DNA of 64,000 nucleotides from contig JAJZVV010000004.1 in NCBI GenBank assembly GCA_021845595.1, forward strand, positions 1 to 64,000, written 5' to 3'. This DNA is from Pseudomonadota bacterium. Lineage in GTDB: Bacteria > Pseudomonadota > Alphaproteobacteria > Acetobacterales > Acetobacteraceae. A model generated the notes under the pieces. That model was not told the origin of the DNA, did not search any database, and saw only the letters and a list, made by a program, of their open reading frames with translations. The translations under genes and the position numbers were made by a program. Every line of letters begins with the position of its first letter. Position 1 is the stretch's first letter. This document shows, in pieces, positions 41,817 to 51,578 of this stretch.

Positions 41817-42746
41817 TCAGAACGCGACCTTGTCACCGCCTTTGAGCGCGAGGATTTCGCGTGCCTCGGCCGGGGTCGCGATCTCCAGGCCGAGACCTTC
41901 GAGAATCTGGCGCACCTGGCGCACCTGCGCGGCATTGCTCTCGGCGAGCTTGCCCGGGCCGATCCAAAGGCTGTCTTCGAGCCCGACGCGGACATTCGCT
42001 CCCATCGAAGCGGCCATGGCGGCGATCGGCATCTGGTTGCGCCCGGCGCCGAGCACCGACCACCGATAGTGGCTGCCGAACAGCCGGTCCGCGGAGCGCT
42101 TCATATGCATCACGTCCTCGGGATGCGGGCCGATGCCGCCGAGGATGCCGAACACGGTCTGCACGAACAGCGGCGGCTTCACCAGGCCGCGTTCGAGGAA
42201 ATGCGAAAGATTGTAGAGGTGGCCGACATCGTAGCACTCGAACTCGAACCGCGTGCCGGCATCGCCCAATTCACGCAGCGCGTATTCGATGTCGGCGAAG
42301 GTGTTGCGGAAGATGAGGTCACGCGACCCTTCGAGATGCTGGCGCTCCCAATCGTGCTTGAACTCCTTGAACCGGCCGAGCATCGGGAACAGGCCGAAAT
42401 TCATCGACCCCATGTTGAGCGAAGCGACTTCCGGCTTGAAGCGCAGGGAGGGCATGATCCGCTCGCGGATGAGCATGGTCGGCGCACCGCCGGAGGTGAT
42501 GTTCACCACCGCATCCGTCGCCTGCTTGATGCGCGGCAGAAACGCGGCGAAGGCCTCCGGGCTCTGGTCCGGCTTGCCCGTGATCGGGTCGCGCGCGTGC
42601 AGATGCACGATCGCCGCGCCCGCTTCCGCCGCAGCGATGGCACCCGCGGCGATCTCGTCCGGCGTCACCGGCAGATGGGGCGACATCGAAGGCGTGTGGA
42701 TCGCCCCGGTCACGGCGCAGGTGATGATGACTTTGCGTCCCGCCAT
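41817..42746 (-). CDS. BKACE-family beta-keto acid cleavage enzyme
   Basis: A 309-residue zinc enzyme of the 3-keto-5-aminohexanoate cleavage (Kce/BKACE) family, which condenses a beta-keto acid with acetyl-CoA to give acetoacetate and a new acyl-CoA. The TIM barrel carries the zinc histidines in AAIVHLHARDPITGKP, NITSGG in the substrate loop, SLNMGSMNF and a late VGLEDSLW containing the third metal ligand (Glu). BKACE members differ widely in substrate, so the keto acid is unknown. It sits 22 bases after pntB and 14 bases before the cupin gene. Confidence 0.9.
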   Translation of the reverse strand: MAGRKVIITCAVTGAIHTPSMSPHLPVTPDEIAAGAIAAAEAGAAIVHLHARDPITGKPDQSPEAFAAFLPRIKQATDAVVNITSGGAPTMLIRERIMPSLRFKPEVASLNMGSMNFGLFPMLGRFKEFKHDWERQHLEGSRDLIFRNTFADIEYALRELGDAGTRFEFECYDVGHLYNLSHFLERGLVKPPLFVQTVFGILGGIGPHPEDVMHMKRSADRLFGSHYRWSVLGAGRNQMPIAAMAASMGANVRVGLEDSLWIGPGKLAESNAAQVRQVRQILEGLGLEIATPAEAREILALKGGDKVAF

Positions 42747-42768
42747 GTTGATTTCCTCCCTGCCCGCC

Positions 42769-44175
42769 TCAGTGCCCGAGGGCCTGGACGATTTCCTCCG
42801 TCATCTTCTTCGCGTCGCCGAAGAGCATCATCGTGTTGTTGCGGAAGAACAGCTCGTTCTCCACGCCGGCGTAGCCCGAGGCCATCGAGCGCTTGATGAA
42901 CAGCACCGTGCGCGCCTTCTCCACTTCGAGGATGGGCATGCCGTAGATTGGCGATTTCGGATCCGTCTTCGCCGCCGGATTGGTCACATCATTGGCACCG
43001 ATGACATAGGCGACGTCCGCGGTCTGGAACTCGTTGTTGATCTCCTCGAGTTCGAAGACCTCGTCGTAGGGAACGTTGGCCTCGGCCAGCAGCACGTTCA
43101 TGTGCCCCGGCATGCGCCCGGCGACGGGATGGATGGCGTATTTCACTTCGACGCCTTCGGCTTTCAGCGTGTCCGCCATCTCGCGCAGCGCATGCTGCGC
43201 TTGCGCCACCGCCATGCCGTAGCCGGGCACTATGATGACCTTGGACGCATTCTTGAGAATGAAGGCAGCATCGTCGGCCGCCCCGGACTTCACCGTGCGA
43301 TCCCCGCCCGGGCCGGCAGCAGGCCCAACCCCGACATCGGTGCCGAACCCGCCGAGCAGCACGTTGAGAATGCTGCGGTTCATGCCCTTGCACATGATGT
43401 AGGACAGGATCGCACCGGAGGCGCCGACCAGCGCGCCGGTGATGATCAGCGCGAGATTCTGCACCGTGAAGCCGATGCCGCAAGCGGCCCAACCCGAGTA
43501 GGAGTTCAGCATCGAGACGATCACCGGCATGTCCGCGCCGCCGATCGGGATGATGAGCAGGAAGCCGAGCGCCAGCGAAAGCAGCGCGATCAGCCAGAAC
43601 ACCACCTGGCTGCCGCCGGTGGCGAGGAAAGCTATGATCAGCAGCACGATCGCCACGCCGATCCCGAGATTGATCGGGTGCTGCAGCGGGAACGTGATCG
43701 GCGCGCCCTTCATCAGCGCCTGCAGCTTCGCGAAGGCGATCAGCGAGCCGGTGAACGTGATGGCGCCGATGGCAAGGCCGAGCGACATCTCGATCAGGCT
43801 CTGCGGGTGGATCGCGCCAGCGCTGCCGATCCCGAAGGCCTCCGGCGCGTTCAGCGCCGCGGCGGCGACGAACACGGCGGCCAGGCCGACGAGGGAGTGG
43901 AACGCGGCGACGAGCTGGGGCAGAGCCGTCATCTGGATGCGCAGTGCGACGAACGTGCCGATGCCGCCGCCAATGATGACGCCGATCAGCATCAGCCCGT
44001 AGCCGCCGAGGCCCATGTGCGGATGCAACAGCGTCGCCAGCACGGCGATGGCCATGCCCACCATGCCCATCTGGTTGCCGCGCCGAGCGGTTTCCGGATG
44101 CGACAGGCCGCGCAGCGCCAGGATGAAAAGGACCGCGGCGACGAGATAGGCGAGCGAAGTCAGGCTCTCGGACAT
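42769..44175 (-). CDS. pntB: Proton-translocating transhydrogenase beta subunit PntB
   Basis: A 468-residue subunit with about nine membrane helices (residues 1-260) followed by the NADP(H)-binding domain III (about 290-468; VIIVPGYGMAVAQAQH, HPVAGRMPGHMNVLLAEA, GANDVTNPAA). It couples proton entry to NADPH formation from NADH, which fits an organism that makes NADH from formate. ATG at 44175 lies five bases after the pntAB stop. The longer frame upstream is a shadow. Confidence 0.95.
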   Translation of the reverse strand: MSESLTSLAYLVAAVLFILALRGLSHPETARRGNQMGMVGMAIAVLATLLHPHMGLGGYGLMLIGVIIGGGIGTFVALRIQMTALPQLVAAFHSLVGLAAVFVAAAALNAPEAFGIGSAGAIHPQSLIEMSLGLAIGAITFTGSLIAFAKLQALMKGAPITFPLQHPINLGIGVAIVLLIIAFLATGGSQVVFWLIALLSLALGFLLIIPIGGADMPVIVSMLNSYSGWAACGIGFTVQNLALIITGALVGASGAILSYIMCKGMNRSILNVLLGGFGTDVGVGPAAGPGGDRTVKSGAADDAAFILKNASKVIIVPGYGMAVAQAQHALREMADTLKAEGVEVKYAIHPVAGRMPGHMNVLLAEANVPYDEVFELEEINNEFQTADVAYVIGANDVTNPAAKTDPKSPIYGMPILEVEKARTVLFIKRSMASGYAGVENELFFRNNTMMLFGDAKKMTEEIVQALGH

Positions 44176-44180
44176 CGCCG

Positions 44181-44576
44181 CTATTTCCCCTTCTTGCGGA
44201 ACATCGACAGCATCCGCTGCGTCACCACGAAACCGCCGAAAATATTCACGCTGACCAGCGTGACGGCGAGGAAGCCGAACACCACCGCGGCGGTGCTGGT
44301 GCCGAGCCCGGTCGCGAGCATGGCGCCGACGATGATCACCGAGCTGATCGCGTTGGTCACGGCCATCAGCGGCGAGTGCAGCGCCGGCGTGACGTTCCAG
44401 ACCACGTAGTAGCCGACAAAGACGGCCATCACGAAAATGGCGAACAGGAATACGAAGGGCTCCACCGCGTGCGCCACCGGTCCGGCGGCAGCGGCGAGGT
44501 GGCCTGCATGTTCGGCGAGTTCGCCGGCCGCAGCAGCGAGCCGCGCGGCCTCCTCGGCCAACTGGTTCGGGTTCAT
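44181..44576 (-). CDS. pntAB: Transhydrogenase alpha subunit, membrane part (PntAB)
   Basis: A 131-residue protein carrying the three membrane helices of the transhydrogenase alpha chain (about residues 40-60, 65-85 and 90-112) after an Ala/Glu-rich amphipathic N terminus. The alpha subunit is split into two genes in alphaproteobacteria, as here. ATG at 44576 starts [13 protein letters not shown]. Confidence 0.92.
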   Translation of the reverse strand: MNPNQLAEEAARLAAAAGELAEHAGHLAAAAGPVAHAVEPFVFLFAIFVMAVFVGYYVVWNVTPALHSPLMAVTNAISSVIIVGAMLATGLGTSTAAVVFGFLAVTLVSVNIFGGFVVTQRMLSMFRKKGK

Positions 44577-44593
44577 GTCGGGCTCTCCAGGGG

Positions 44594-45739
44594 TCAGGCG
44601 GCCTGCGCGGGCAGGAACTGCGGATGCACAACGGCGCCGCCGCGCGTCAGCATCACGCCCTTCACGATCTCGTCGGTCTCGGGCAGCTTCGGCGCCTTCG
44701 CCTCCTTGTCCCAGAAGGTCGAGAGGAAGGTGAGCAGATTGCGCGCGTAGAGGTTCGATGCGGCGACGGGAATGCGCGCCGGCCAGTTGCGATGGCCGAG
44801 AATCTTGACGCCGTTGTCCGTGACATAGGCCTCGCCCGGCCGCGTCGCGGCGCAGTTGCCGCCGGCGTCCGCAGCGAGATCGATGATGACGCTGCCGGCG
44901 CGCATCGCTGCGACCATCGGCGCGGTAACGATCACCGGCGCCTTGCGCCCCATCACCAGCGCGGTGCAAATGACGATGTCGTTCTTGGCCACGGTTTCGG
45001 CCATCAGTGCCGCCTGCTTCTGGCGGAACGCCTCGCTCATCTCCTTGGCATAGCCGCCGGCCGTCTGCGCCGCCCTGGTCTCCTCGTCCTCGACACCGAC
45101 GAAGCTGGCGCCGAGCGACTTGATCTCCTCCTTGGCCGCGGGCCGGACGTCGGTGGCGGAGACGATGGCGCCGAGCCGGCGGGCGGTGGCGATCGCCTGC
45201 AGCCCGGCGACGCCGGCACCGATGACGAAGACGCGCGCCGGCGGCACCGTGCCAGCGGCGGTCATCATCATCGGAAACCCGCGATCGAACGCCGCCGCGG
45301 ACTCGATGACCGCGCGATAGCCGGCGAGATTCGCCTGGCTCGACAGCACATCCATCGACTGAGCGCGGGTGATGCGCGGCAGCAGTTCCAGCGCGGCGGC
45401 ATCGATGCCTGCCTCGGCCAGCGCCGGCACCAGCGATGGATCGGCGAACGCGCCGGAGGTCGATACCAGCAGCGTGCCACGCGCCATGGCGGCGCGCTCG
45501 GTGGCATCGGGCATCTGCACCGCGAAGACGATGCCCGCGCCGGCCAGCGTAGCGGCGGCATCGGCGGCGATTTCGCCGCCGGCGGCGGTGAAATCGGCGT
45601 CGGACCAGCCGGAGCGCGCCCCGGCGCCGGTCTCGACGACGATGGACATACCGAGCGCTGCAAGTTTCTTGACCGTCTCCGGGCTCGCCGCGACACGCGC
45701 CTCGAACTCCCGACGCTCCCTAAGCACCGCAAGGCGCAT
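44594..45739 (-). CDS. pntAA: Transhydrogenase alpha subunit, NAD-binding part (PntAA)
   Basis: A 381-residue soluble domain I of the transhydrogenase. It has the alanine-dehydrogenase-like N half, Rossmann fold [20 protein letters not shown] near residue 170, the RQD-loop region [16 protein letters not shown], and [11 protein letters not shown] near 300. It binds NADH on the cytoplasmic side. It is the first gene of a five-gene run (pntAA, pntAB, pntB, BKACE, cupin). Confidence 0.94.
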   Translation of the reverse strand: MRLAVLRERREFEARVAASPETVKKLAALGMSIVVETGAGARSGWSDADFTAAGGEIAADAAATLAGAGIVFAVQMPDATERAAMARGTLLVSTSGAFADPSLVPALAEAGIDAAALELLPRITRAQSMDVLSSQANLAGYRAVIESAAAFDRGFPMMMTAAGTVPPARVFVIGAGVAGLQAIATARRLGAIVSATDVRPAAKEEIKSLGASFVGVEDEETRAAQTAGGYAKEMSEAFRQKQAALMAETVAKNDIVICTALVMGRKAPVIVTAPMVAAMRAGSVIIDLAADAGGNCAATRPGEAYVTDNGVKILGHRNWPARIPVAASNLYARNLLTFLSTFWDKEAKAPKLPETDEIVKGVMLTRGGAVVHPQFLPAQAA

Positions 45740-45984
45740 CTGGCCATCCTTTGCTGGTCTGCAACAAACGCGGTCGCAGGACGCGGACCCCTTGTCGCAA
45801 TACGATGGCGCACGATGAGTGGCAAGAGGGTCGCCGAGGCGGCACGAGAGGCGCTTGCCGCCGCTCGCGCGATGCCGCTATCCTCCCCGGCCGCCGCGCG
45901 GGGGCGCGGCGTGGCATGGGGATCGGCGGCTTCGATGATGCGGCCGATCGGAGCGGTCAATGGGAGCCGCGAGTGGGGGGGTGC

Positions 45985-46263
45985 ATGGATTGGGATGAGC
46001 GCGCCGCGCAGGTATCGGGGCTGTTTGCCCGGCGCTGCGAGCGGGCCGTGGTGACGGCCTACCGCGAGCTGCGCGCATGCGGCACGTCCGACATCAGCGC
46101 CTTCACCGCCTGCACCACGCTCTATCGCATCCACCATCCGGAAGCGCCACTGAGCGAGGCGCGGCGGCTGGTGGCGGAGTGGATCGACCACCACGTGGTG
46201 CGCGCCGCCGCCGGCCCGACGCCAGGCTGCGCGTGCGACAGAGAGCCGGAGGCGGCCGACTGA
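45985..46263 (+). CDS. Small hypothetical protein
   Basis: A 92-residue soluble protein I do not recognise. It starts MDWDERAAQVSGL and is mostly helical (RRCERAVVTAYRELRACG, LSEARRLVAEWIDHHVV), with five cysteines and a Cys-x-Cys near the C terminus (PGCACDRE), so metal binding is possible. The ATG has a purine-rich GGGGGGG stretch upstream. It converges on moaB with 20 bases between stops. Its helical, acidic character and third-base GC use look genuine. Confidence 0.65.
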   Translation: MDWDERAAQVSGLFARRCERAVVTAYRELRACGTSDISAFTACTTLYRIHHPEAPLSEARRLVAEWIDHHVVRAAAGPTPGCACDREPEAAD

Positions 46264-46283
46264 AGCGGCCGCCGCCGCAAAGC

Positions 46284-46832
46284 CTATTCCGCGGCCGGCT
46301 TCATGTGTTCGGTCAGGCGCGGCATCAGCTCGACGAGATTGCAGGGCCGGTGGCGGGCGTCGAGCTGCCACAGCAGGATATCGTCCCACGCATCCTTCAC
46401 CGCGCCGGGGCTACCCGGCAGCGCAAATAGATAAGTACCGCCGGCGACGCCGCCGAGAGCGCGCGACTGCATCGTCGAGGTCCCGATCTTCTGGTAGCTC
46501 AGCATGCGGAAGAGCTCGCCGAACCCTTCGATGCGCTTCTCCAGCACACGCTCGAACGCCTCGGGCGTCACGTCCCGGCCGGTGATGCCGGTGCCACCGG
46601 TGGTGATGACCACGTCCACGTCCACATCCGCGATCCAGCTGCGCAGACGCTGTTCGATCCGGTCCGCCTCGTCACGCTCGATGGCGCGCGCCACCAGCCG
46701 ATGGCCGGCGGAGGTGATGCGTTCGGCCAGCGCGTCGCCGGAGGTATCGTTGGCCGCGCTGCGCGTGTCCGACACGGTCAGCACCGCGACATTGACGGGA
46801 ATGAACCGCCTGGTCTCGTCGATCCGCGCCAT
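46284..46832 (-). CDS. moaB: Molybdenum cofactor biosynthesis protein MoaB
   Basis: A 182-residue MoaB/MogA-type protein that adenylates molybdopterin before metal insertion. It shows VAVLTVSDTRS, the MPT-binding TTGGTGITGRDVTPEA loop, and PGSPGAVKDAW. The molybdenum cofactor it helps make is required by the formate dehydrogenase encoded 10 kb away in this window. It is followed by the lytic transglycosylase gene upstream in the same direction, 14 bases apart. Confidence 0.93.
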   Translation of the reverse strand: MARIDETRRFIPVNVAVLTVSDTRSAANDTSGDALAERITSAGHRLVARAIERDEADRIEQRLRSWIADVDVDVVITTGGTGITGRDVTPEAFERVLEKRIEGFGELFRMLSYQKIGTSTMQSRALGGVAGGTYLFALPGSPGAVKDAWDDILLWQLDARHRPCNLVELMPRLTEHMKPAAE

Positions 46833-46846
46833 GCGACGCCTCCGCT

Positions 46847-48730
46847 TCAGTGGATGGGCGTGGCGGCCTCGGCCGTCACGCCGAGCGGCATCCTACCGGC
46901 GGCGAGGAAAACCGGAAAGCGCCCGGCCGCGAGATCGTCGAGGCTCGGCGCCGGCAGATGCAGCCGGACGGCGTAGAGCCAGGTGTAGGTGAGCGCGCGC
47001 TGGACATAGAGCCGCGTCACGTCGCTCGGAATCGCCTCGATGAACAGCAGCGGGTCGCCCTCGTCGCGGATCGCGGCACTCCACCGCGCGACATTGCCGG
47101 GGCCGGCGTTGTAGCTCGCCAGCAGCCGCAGCATGTCGCCGGCAACCGCGCCGTGCTCGGCGAGATAGAGCAGATAGCGCTGGCCGAGGTCGAGATTGAG
47201 CCCCGGATCGCGCAGACGCTCCTTCCAGGCGGCGGCGTGTGTGACCGGCCCGGTGCCCTGCCCGGCGAGGTAGCCGGCCGTCACCGGCATGATCTGCATC
47301 AGCCCGCGCGCCCCGGCCGGGGAGACGGCGGCGGCATCGAAATTCGATTCCAGCCGGGCCAGCGCATAGACCAGCGCCGGATCGATGCGGAAGCCGTTGC
47401 GCGGGCGCAGCAGCGGCACCGGCAGCGCGCCCTGGTCCAGCCGCGCCGCGCTCGGCACCAGGCCGCCGAACTGGGCCGCGAGACCGAACAACTGGGCGCG
47501 GTTCGCTACCCGCAGGACCGCTCCGGCGAACACCGGCTCATCGAGGCTGCGCAGCACCAGCACGCGCAACTCGGCCGCGGCGCGCACGGTCTGGCCGATC
47601 TGTAGCAACGCGAAGGCCCGCCGCCCCTCGGCCGTGGCACCGACGGCCGCGATATCGGCCTCGCCGAGCATGCCCGGCCCCGCCGCGTCGGTCCCGCCAC
47701 GGCCGAGCATGCGCGCGGCGATCTGGCCGTAGAAACTGCGCGGGAAAGCGGCCGCCCGTTCGAGCCAGGCGCGGCTCGCTGCCCGGTCGTGGCCCAGATG
47801 GGCCCGAGCCGCCCACAGGCCCGCGGACGCCTTGAGCGCCGGCAGCCCGTCGGCGGCGTCCGCGGCCTGCTCGAACCAGCGTCGCGCCTCGCCGATCCGG
47901 CCGAGCCGCCAGCTCGCCAGCCCGGCGACATAGGCCGCCAGCCCGCTCGCCTCGCCGCTCTGGCGCCAGGCGATGCCGGCCAGTTCGAGCGCCTCGCCGT
48001 CCCGATTGGCCGCGAACAGGGTGCGGGCCAGCTCGGCCCGCAGCACCGCGCCATAGGCCGCACTCAGTCCCGGCGTGCGCGTCAGCAGGCGCAGCGCCCT
48101 TGCGACGCTGCCCTCGCGCGCGAAGTCCCGCACCGTCTGGTCGAGCGCGGGATTGCGTGCCAGCGGCGGCACCATCGCCTCATCGATCGCGGCGAGCGGC
48201 TCGTCGGCCTGCTGGCCGAGCGGTGCCGGCACCGGAGGCGGCGACGGCACCGCCGCGCCCGGCGGCAGGCGTCGGCGCAGCAGCGCGTAGATCGCCGGCG
48301 CGTCGGGCAGGTCGGGGTAGCGGGCGAGCCAAGCGGTGAGGTCGGCCGGGCTCGAATGATAGGTCGGGCCGAGATAGCGCTCGGCGAGAAGATGGCCGCA
48401 CAGTCCGGCCTCGACGGCGTCGCTCTGCCCCAGTTCGGCCGCGAGCCGCGCCGCAGCGGCGCCTTCGCCCTTGGCCTGGAGCGCGAACGCCCGCCGCAGC
48501 CGCGCCGCGCTGGCCGGCTCGAGCGGCTGCGGGAGCGCCAGTTCCTCCCCGCCGCGCGGGGCGAGCCGCGGCACGGCGAACGCGGTTTCGTCGACCTGGG
48601 CGACGGCGCGGGAGGATAGCGCGCCAGCCAGCAGCGTCGCGCCGGCGAACGCGATCCCCGCCCATCGCGCCCGGGCGACGAACGCCCGGACAGGGGGGAA
48701 AGAGGAGATCGTTGATCCGGTCCCTCGCAT
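46847..48730 (-). CDS. Soluble lytic murein transglycosylase (Slt70-like)
   Basis: A 627-residue periplasmic enzyme that cleaves peptidoglycan with formation of 1,6-anhydromuramic ends. It has a signal sequence (to about residue 44), a long alpha-superhelical U domain of TPR-like repeats, and a C-terminal SLT domain from about 470. The catalytic Glu lies in YALARLESNFD, followed by GARGLMQIMP and NAGPGNVARW. Length and order match Slt70. It probably shares a transcript with moaB. Confidence 0.9.
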   Translation of the reverse strand: MRGTGSTISSFPPVRAFVARARWAGIAFAGATLLAGALSSRAVAQVDETAFAVPRLAPRGGEELALPQPLEPASAARLRRAFALQAKGEGAAAARLAAELGQSDAVEAGLCGHLLAERYLGPTYHSSPADLTAWLARYPDLPDAPAIYALLRRRLPPGAAVPSPPPVPAPLGQQADEPLAAIDEAMVPPLARNPALDQTVRDFAREGSVARALRLLTRTPGLSAAYGAVLRAELARTLFAANRDGEALELAGIAWRQSGEASGLAAYVAGLASWRLGRIGEARRWFEQAADAADGLPALKASAGLWAARAHLGHDRAASRAWLERAAAFPRSFYGQIAARMLGRGGTDAAGPGMLGEADIAAVGATAEGRRAFALLQIGQTVRAAAELRVLVLRSLDEPVFAGAVLRVANRAQLFGLAAQFGGLVPSAARLDQGALPVPLLRPRNGFRIDPALVYALARLESNFDAAAVSPAGARGLMQIMPVTAGYLAGQGTGPVTHAAAWKERLRDPGLNLDLGQRYLLYLAEHGAVAGDMLRLLASYNAGPGNVARWSAAIRDEGDPLLFIEAIPSDVTRLYVQRALTYTWLYAVRLHLPAPSLDDLAAGRFPVFLAAGRMPLGVTAEAATPIH

Positions 48731-48979
48731 GCCAAAAGGCCCTAACGGCCTCTTGACGAGGGCGCAACGCTTTGCGGTGAGATCAGTCTCGCTTCATGGG
48801 AAACTTCGTTAACTTCGCGCGTTGCGTCGGGCCAAAGTCCGATCACATTTTCGTCATTTTACTCCGCCGGCCGGCTTCTGGGCGTCAGCGGACACATCTC
48901 TCGTCCGCGCGGAATGCCCCCGGGCCGCCTGCCGATGGGCGGCCGACCAAGCACTGCGCTGCGGACGGAACGCCCCGCT

Positions 48980-49783
48980 CTATCCGGCGTCGAGGCGCCG
49001 TCGCAGCGCGATCAGGTCCGCCCAGGCGTCCCGCTTGGCGCCCGGCGTGCGCAGCAAATAGGCCGGATGATACATCGGCAGCGCCGGCACCGGCTCGTCG
49101 AGCCCGGGAATGGCGACATCGACCCAGCGGCCGCGCATCTGCCGGATGCCTCGGGCGCTGCCGGTGATCGCCTTGGTGGCCAGCGCACCGAGCAGCACCA
49201 GGTGGCGCGGCCGGGTGAGGACGATGTGGCGGAACAGGAAGGGCAGGCATAGCGCCACTTCCGCATCCGTCGGGTTGCGATTGCCCGGCGGGCGCCAGGG
49301 GATCAGGTTGGTGATCAGGAACCCGGTGCGATCGAGGCCGATGCTGGCCAGCATGCGGTCGAGCAGCTGGCCGGAGCGGCCGACGAAGGGACGGCCCTCC
49401 CGGTCCTCCTCCGCCCCCGGAGCCTCGCCGATCAGCATCAGCCCGGCCCGTGGATTGCCGTCGGCGAAGACCAGGTTGGTCGCCGTCGCCCGCAACGCGC
49501 ACTCCTCGAACCCGGCCAGCGCCGCGCGCAGCGCCTCCGTCGTCGCCGCCGCCGGGGCCAGCGAAGCCGCCCGCGACGGCGCGCTGCCGCGGGCCGGCGC
49601 CGGGCCTGGGTCGGCGGCGCGCTCCGGCACGGGCAAGACCGGGCCGCCGGCGGGCGCCGCCGGAGGGGACGCGGACGCCAGCCGGTCGAGCGGCTGCTCG
49701 CCCAGCGCCTCGTCGGCGCCCCACTCGAGTTGCAGGCGCAGCGCGCTCAGCGCCTCGATCATGGCCGGGTCGTCTCGCATCAT
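48980..49783 (-). CDS. Family 4-like uracil-DNA glycosylase
   Basis: A 267-residue uracil-DNA glycosylase. After a Pro/Ala-rich N-terminal extension (about residues 1-85) it carries the UDG motifs [17 protein letters not shown] near 117 and [11 protein letters not shown] near 235. Only two cysteines remain in the whole protein (EECAL and ALCLPF), fewer than the four that hold the 4Fe-4S cluster in canonical family 4 enzymes, so the cluster is probably absent. I recall similar cysteine loss in other alphaproteobacterial members. It diverges from the ETF-QO gene. Confidence 0.85.
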   Translation of the reverse strand: MMRDDPAMIEALSALRLQLEWGADEALGEQPLDRLASASPPAAPAGGPVLPVPERAADPGPAPARGSAPSRAASLAPAAATTEALRAALAGFEECALRATATNLVFADGNPRAGLMLIGEAPGAEEDREGRPFVGRSGQLLDRMLASIGLDRTGFLITNLIPWRPPGNRNPTDAEVALCLPFLFRHIVLTRPRHLVLLGALATKAITGSARGIRQMRGRWVDVAIPGLDEPVPALPMYHPAYLLRTPGAKRDAWADLIALRRRLDAG

Positions 49784-49841
49784 TCTCGCCTGGACGCAGA
49801 TCAGCCACTATAGCGCGCCAACGCCAGTGCGGGAGGACGGG

Positions 49842-51494
49842 ATGAGCGAGGACGCGATGCGCGAGGACGAGCCGGCGCGCGAACGGATGGAGTTCGACGT
49901 GGTGATCGTGGGCGCCGGGCCGGCGGGCCTCGCCGCCGCCATCCGCCTCAAGCAACTGGCGCCGGAGACGAGCGTCTGCATCGTCGAGAAGGGCGGCGAG
50001 GTCGGCGCGCATATCCTCTCCGGCGCCGTCATCGAGCCGCGCGCGCTCGATGAACTGCTGCCTGGCTGGACGGCGGATGAGATCGACCTCGCCACCGCGG
50101 TGACCGAGGACCGGTTCCTCTTCCTCACCGAGCGCCGCGCCTTCCGCCTGCCGACCCCGCCGCAGATGCACAATCATGGCAACTACGCCGTCAGCCTCGG
50201 CAATGTCTGCCGCTGGTTGGCGACGAAGGCCGAGGCGCTCGGCATCGAGATCTACCCCGGCTTCGCCGCCGCGGGGCTGATCGAGGAGGCGGGGCGCATC
50301 GCCGGCATCGTCACCGGCGACATGGGGATCACCCGCACCGGCGCGCGCGGGGCGAATTTCCAGCCGGGGATGGAGCTGCGGGCGACCTACACGCTGTTCG
50401 CCGAGGGCTGCCGCGGCTCGCTCAGCAAGCGCCTGATGGCGCGCTTCGATCTGCGCCGCGACGCCGACCCGCAAACCTACGCGCTGGGCATCAAGGAATT
50501 GTGGGAGGTCGTGCCGGAGCAGCACCGGCCGGGCCAAGTGCTGCACACCGTCGGCTGGCCGCTGGACCGCCAGACCTATGGCGGCTCCTGGCTCTATCAT
50601 TTCGGGCCCAACCTGGTCTCGGTCGGCTTCGTCGTCGGGCTCGACTACCGTAACCCGTGGCTGTCGCCGTTCGAGGAAATGCAGCGGCTGAAGACCCATC
50701 CGGCGATCCGCGGCGTCTTCGCTGGCGGCCGGCGCGTCGCCTATGGCGCGCGGGCGCTGAGCGAGGGCGGATGGCAGTCGATCCCGCGCCTGACCTTCCC
50801 CGGCGGGGCGCTGATCGGCGATGCCGCCGGATTCCTCAACGTGCCGAAGATCAAGGGCACGCATGCGGCGATGAAGTCCGGCATGCTCGCGGCCGAGACG
50901 CTGGCCGAGGCCCTGGGCGGGAGCCGCCCGGCCGAGCCCACGGGCTTCACCGACCGGCTGCGGGCGAGCTGGCTGGAGACGGAATTGCGCGCGGTGCGCA
51001 ATGTCCGCCCCGGCTTCGCCCGTTTCGGCTTCTGGGGCGGGATGGTGAACGCCGCGCTCGACACCTACGTGCTGCGTGGCCGCGCGCCCTGGACGCTGCA
51101 CCACGCCCACCCGGACCACACCAGCCTCGAGCCCGCCGCGACGGCGCCGCGCATCGCCTACCCGAAGCCGGACGGGAGCCTGACCTTCGACCGGCTCGCC
51201 TCGGTGTTCATCAGCAACACCAACCACGAGGAGGACCAGCCGCCGCATCTGCGCCTGCGCGACCCGGCGGCGTGGGCGGGTGTCAACTGGGAGCGCTTCG
51301 CCAGTCCCGAGAGCCGCTACTGCCCGGCCGGCGTCTACGAGGTGGTCGGCGCCGAGGAAGGCGCGCCACGGCTGCAGATCAACGCCCAGAACTGCGTCCA
51401 CTGCAAAACCTGCGACATCAAGGACCCGCAGCAGAACATCGACTGGGTCACGCCCGAGGGCGGCGGCGGACCGAACTATCCGGGCGGCATGTAA
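49842..51494 (+). CDS. Electron transfer flavoprotein-ubiquinone oxidoreductase
   Basis: A 550-residue membrane-associated enzyme that moves electrons from ETF (fatty-acid and amino-acid oxidation) to ubiquinone. FAD-binding GAGPAGLAAAIRL is near residue 24, the quinone-site GDAAGFLNVPKIKG near 330, and the 4Fe-4S cysteines are in RYCPAGVY and QNCVHCKTCDIKDP with the typical GGGGPNYPGGM end. The ATG at 49842 has GGGAGG upstream. The much longer open frame upstream is antisense to the glycosylase gene. Confidence 0.95.
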   Translation: MSEDAMREDEPARERMEFDVVIVGAGPAGLAAAIRLKQLAPETSVCIVEKGGEVGAHILSGAVIEPRALDELLPGWTADEIDLATAVTEDRFLFLTERRAFRLPTPPQMHNHGNYAVSLGNVCRWLATKAEALGIEIYPGFAAAGLIEEAGRIAGIVTGDMGITRTGARGANFQPGMELRATYTLFAEGCRGSLSKRLMARFDLRRDADPQTYALGIKELWEVVPEQHRPGQVLHTVGWPLDRQTYGGSWLYHFGPNLVSVGFVVGLDYRNPWLSPFEEMQRLKTHPAIRGVFAGGRRVAYGARALSEGGWQSIPRLTFPGGALIGDAAGFLNVPKIKGTHAAMKSGMLAAETLAEALGGSRPAEPTGFTDRLRASWLETELRAVRNVRPGFARFGFWGGMVNAALDTYVLRGRAPWTLHHAHPDHTSLEPAATAPRIAYPKPDGSLTFDRLASVFISNTNHEEDQPPHLRLRDPAAWAGVNWERFASPESRYCPAGVYEVVGAEEGAPRLQINAQNCVHCKTCDIKDPQQNIDWVTPEGGGGPNYPGGM

Positions 51495-51504
51495 GAGGCA
51501 AAAA

Positions 51505-51556
51505 GTCCAGGGCGCTGCCCTGGACCCGCCGGGGCCGGGAGGCCCCGGACCCCGAT
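51505..51556 (+). repeat. Dispersed double-hairpin (REP-like) element, copy 2
   Basis: Two perfect stem-loops stand in tandem: 51505-51525 with 9-bp arms and 51529-51548 with 8-bp arms, then a GGACCCC-type tail. It matches copy 1 at 41179-41250. It sits between convergent stops, where a terminator is expected. Confidence 0.8.
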
Positions 51557-51578
51557 CCATGAAGCCTGAACGCTCCGG

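Noticed and set aside
48885-51560. 891-codon leftward frame
   Set aside because: Antisense to ETF-QO and out of frame with the glycosylase.
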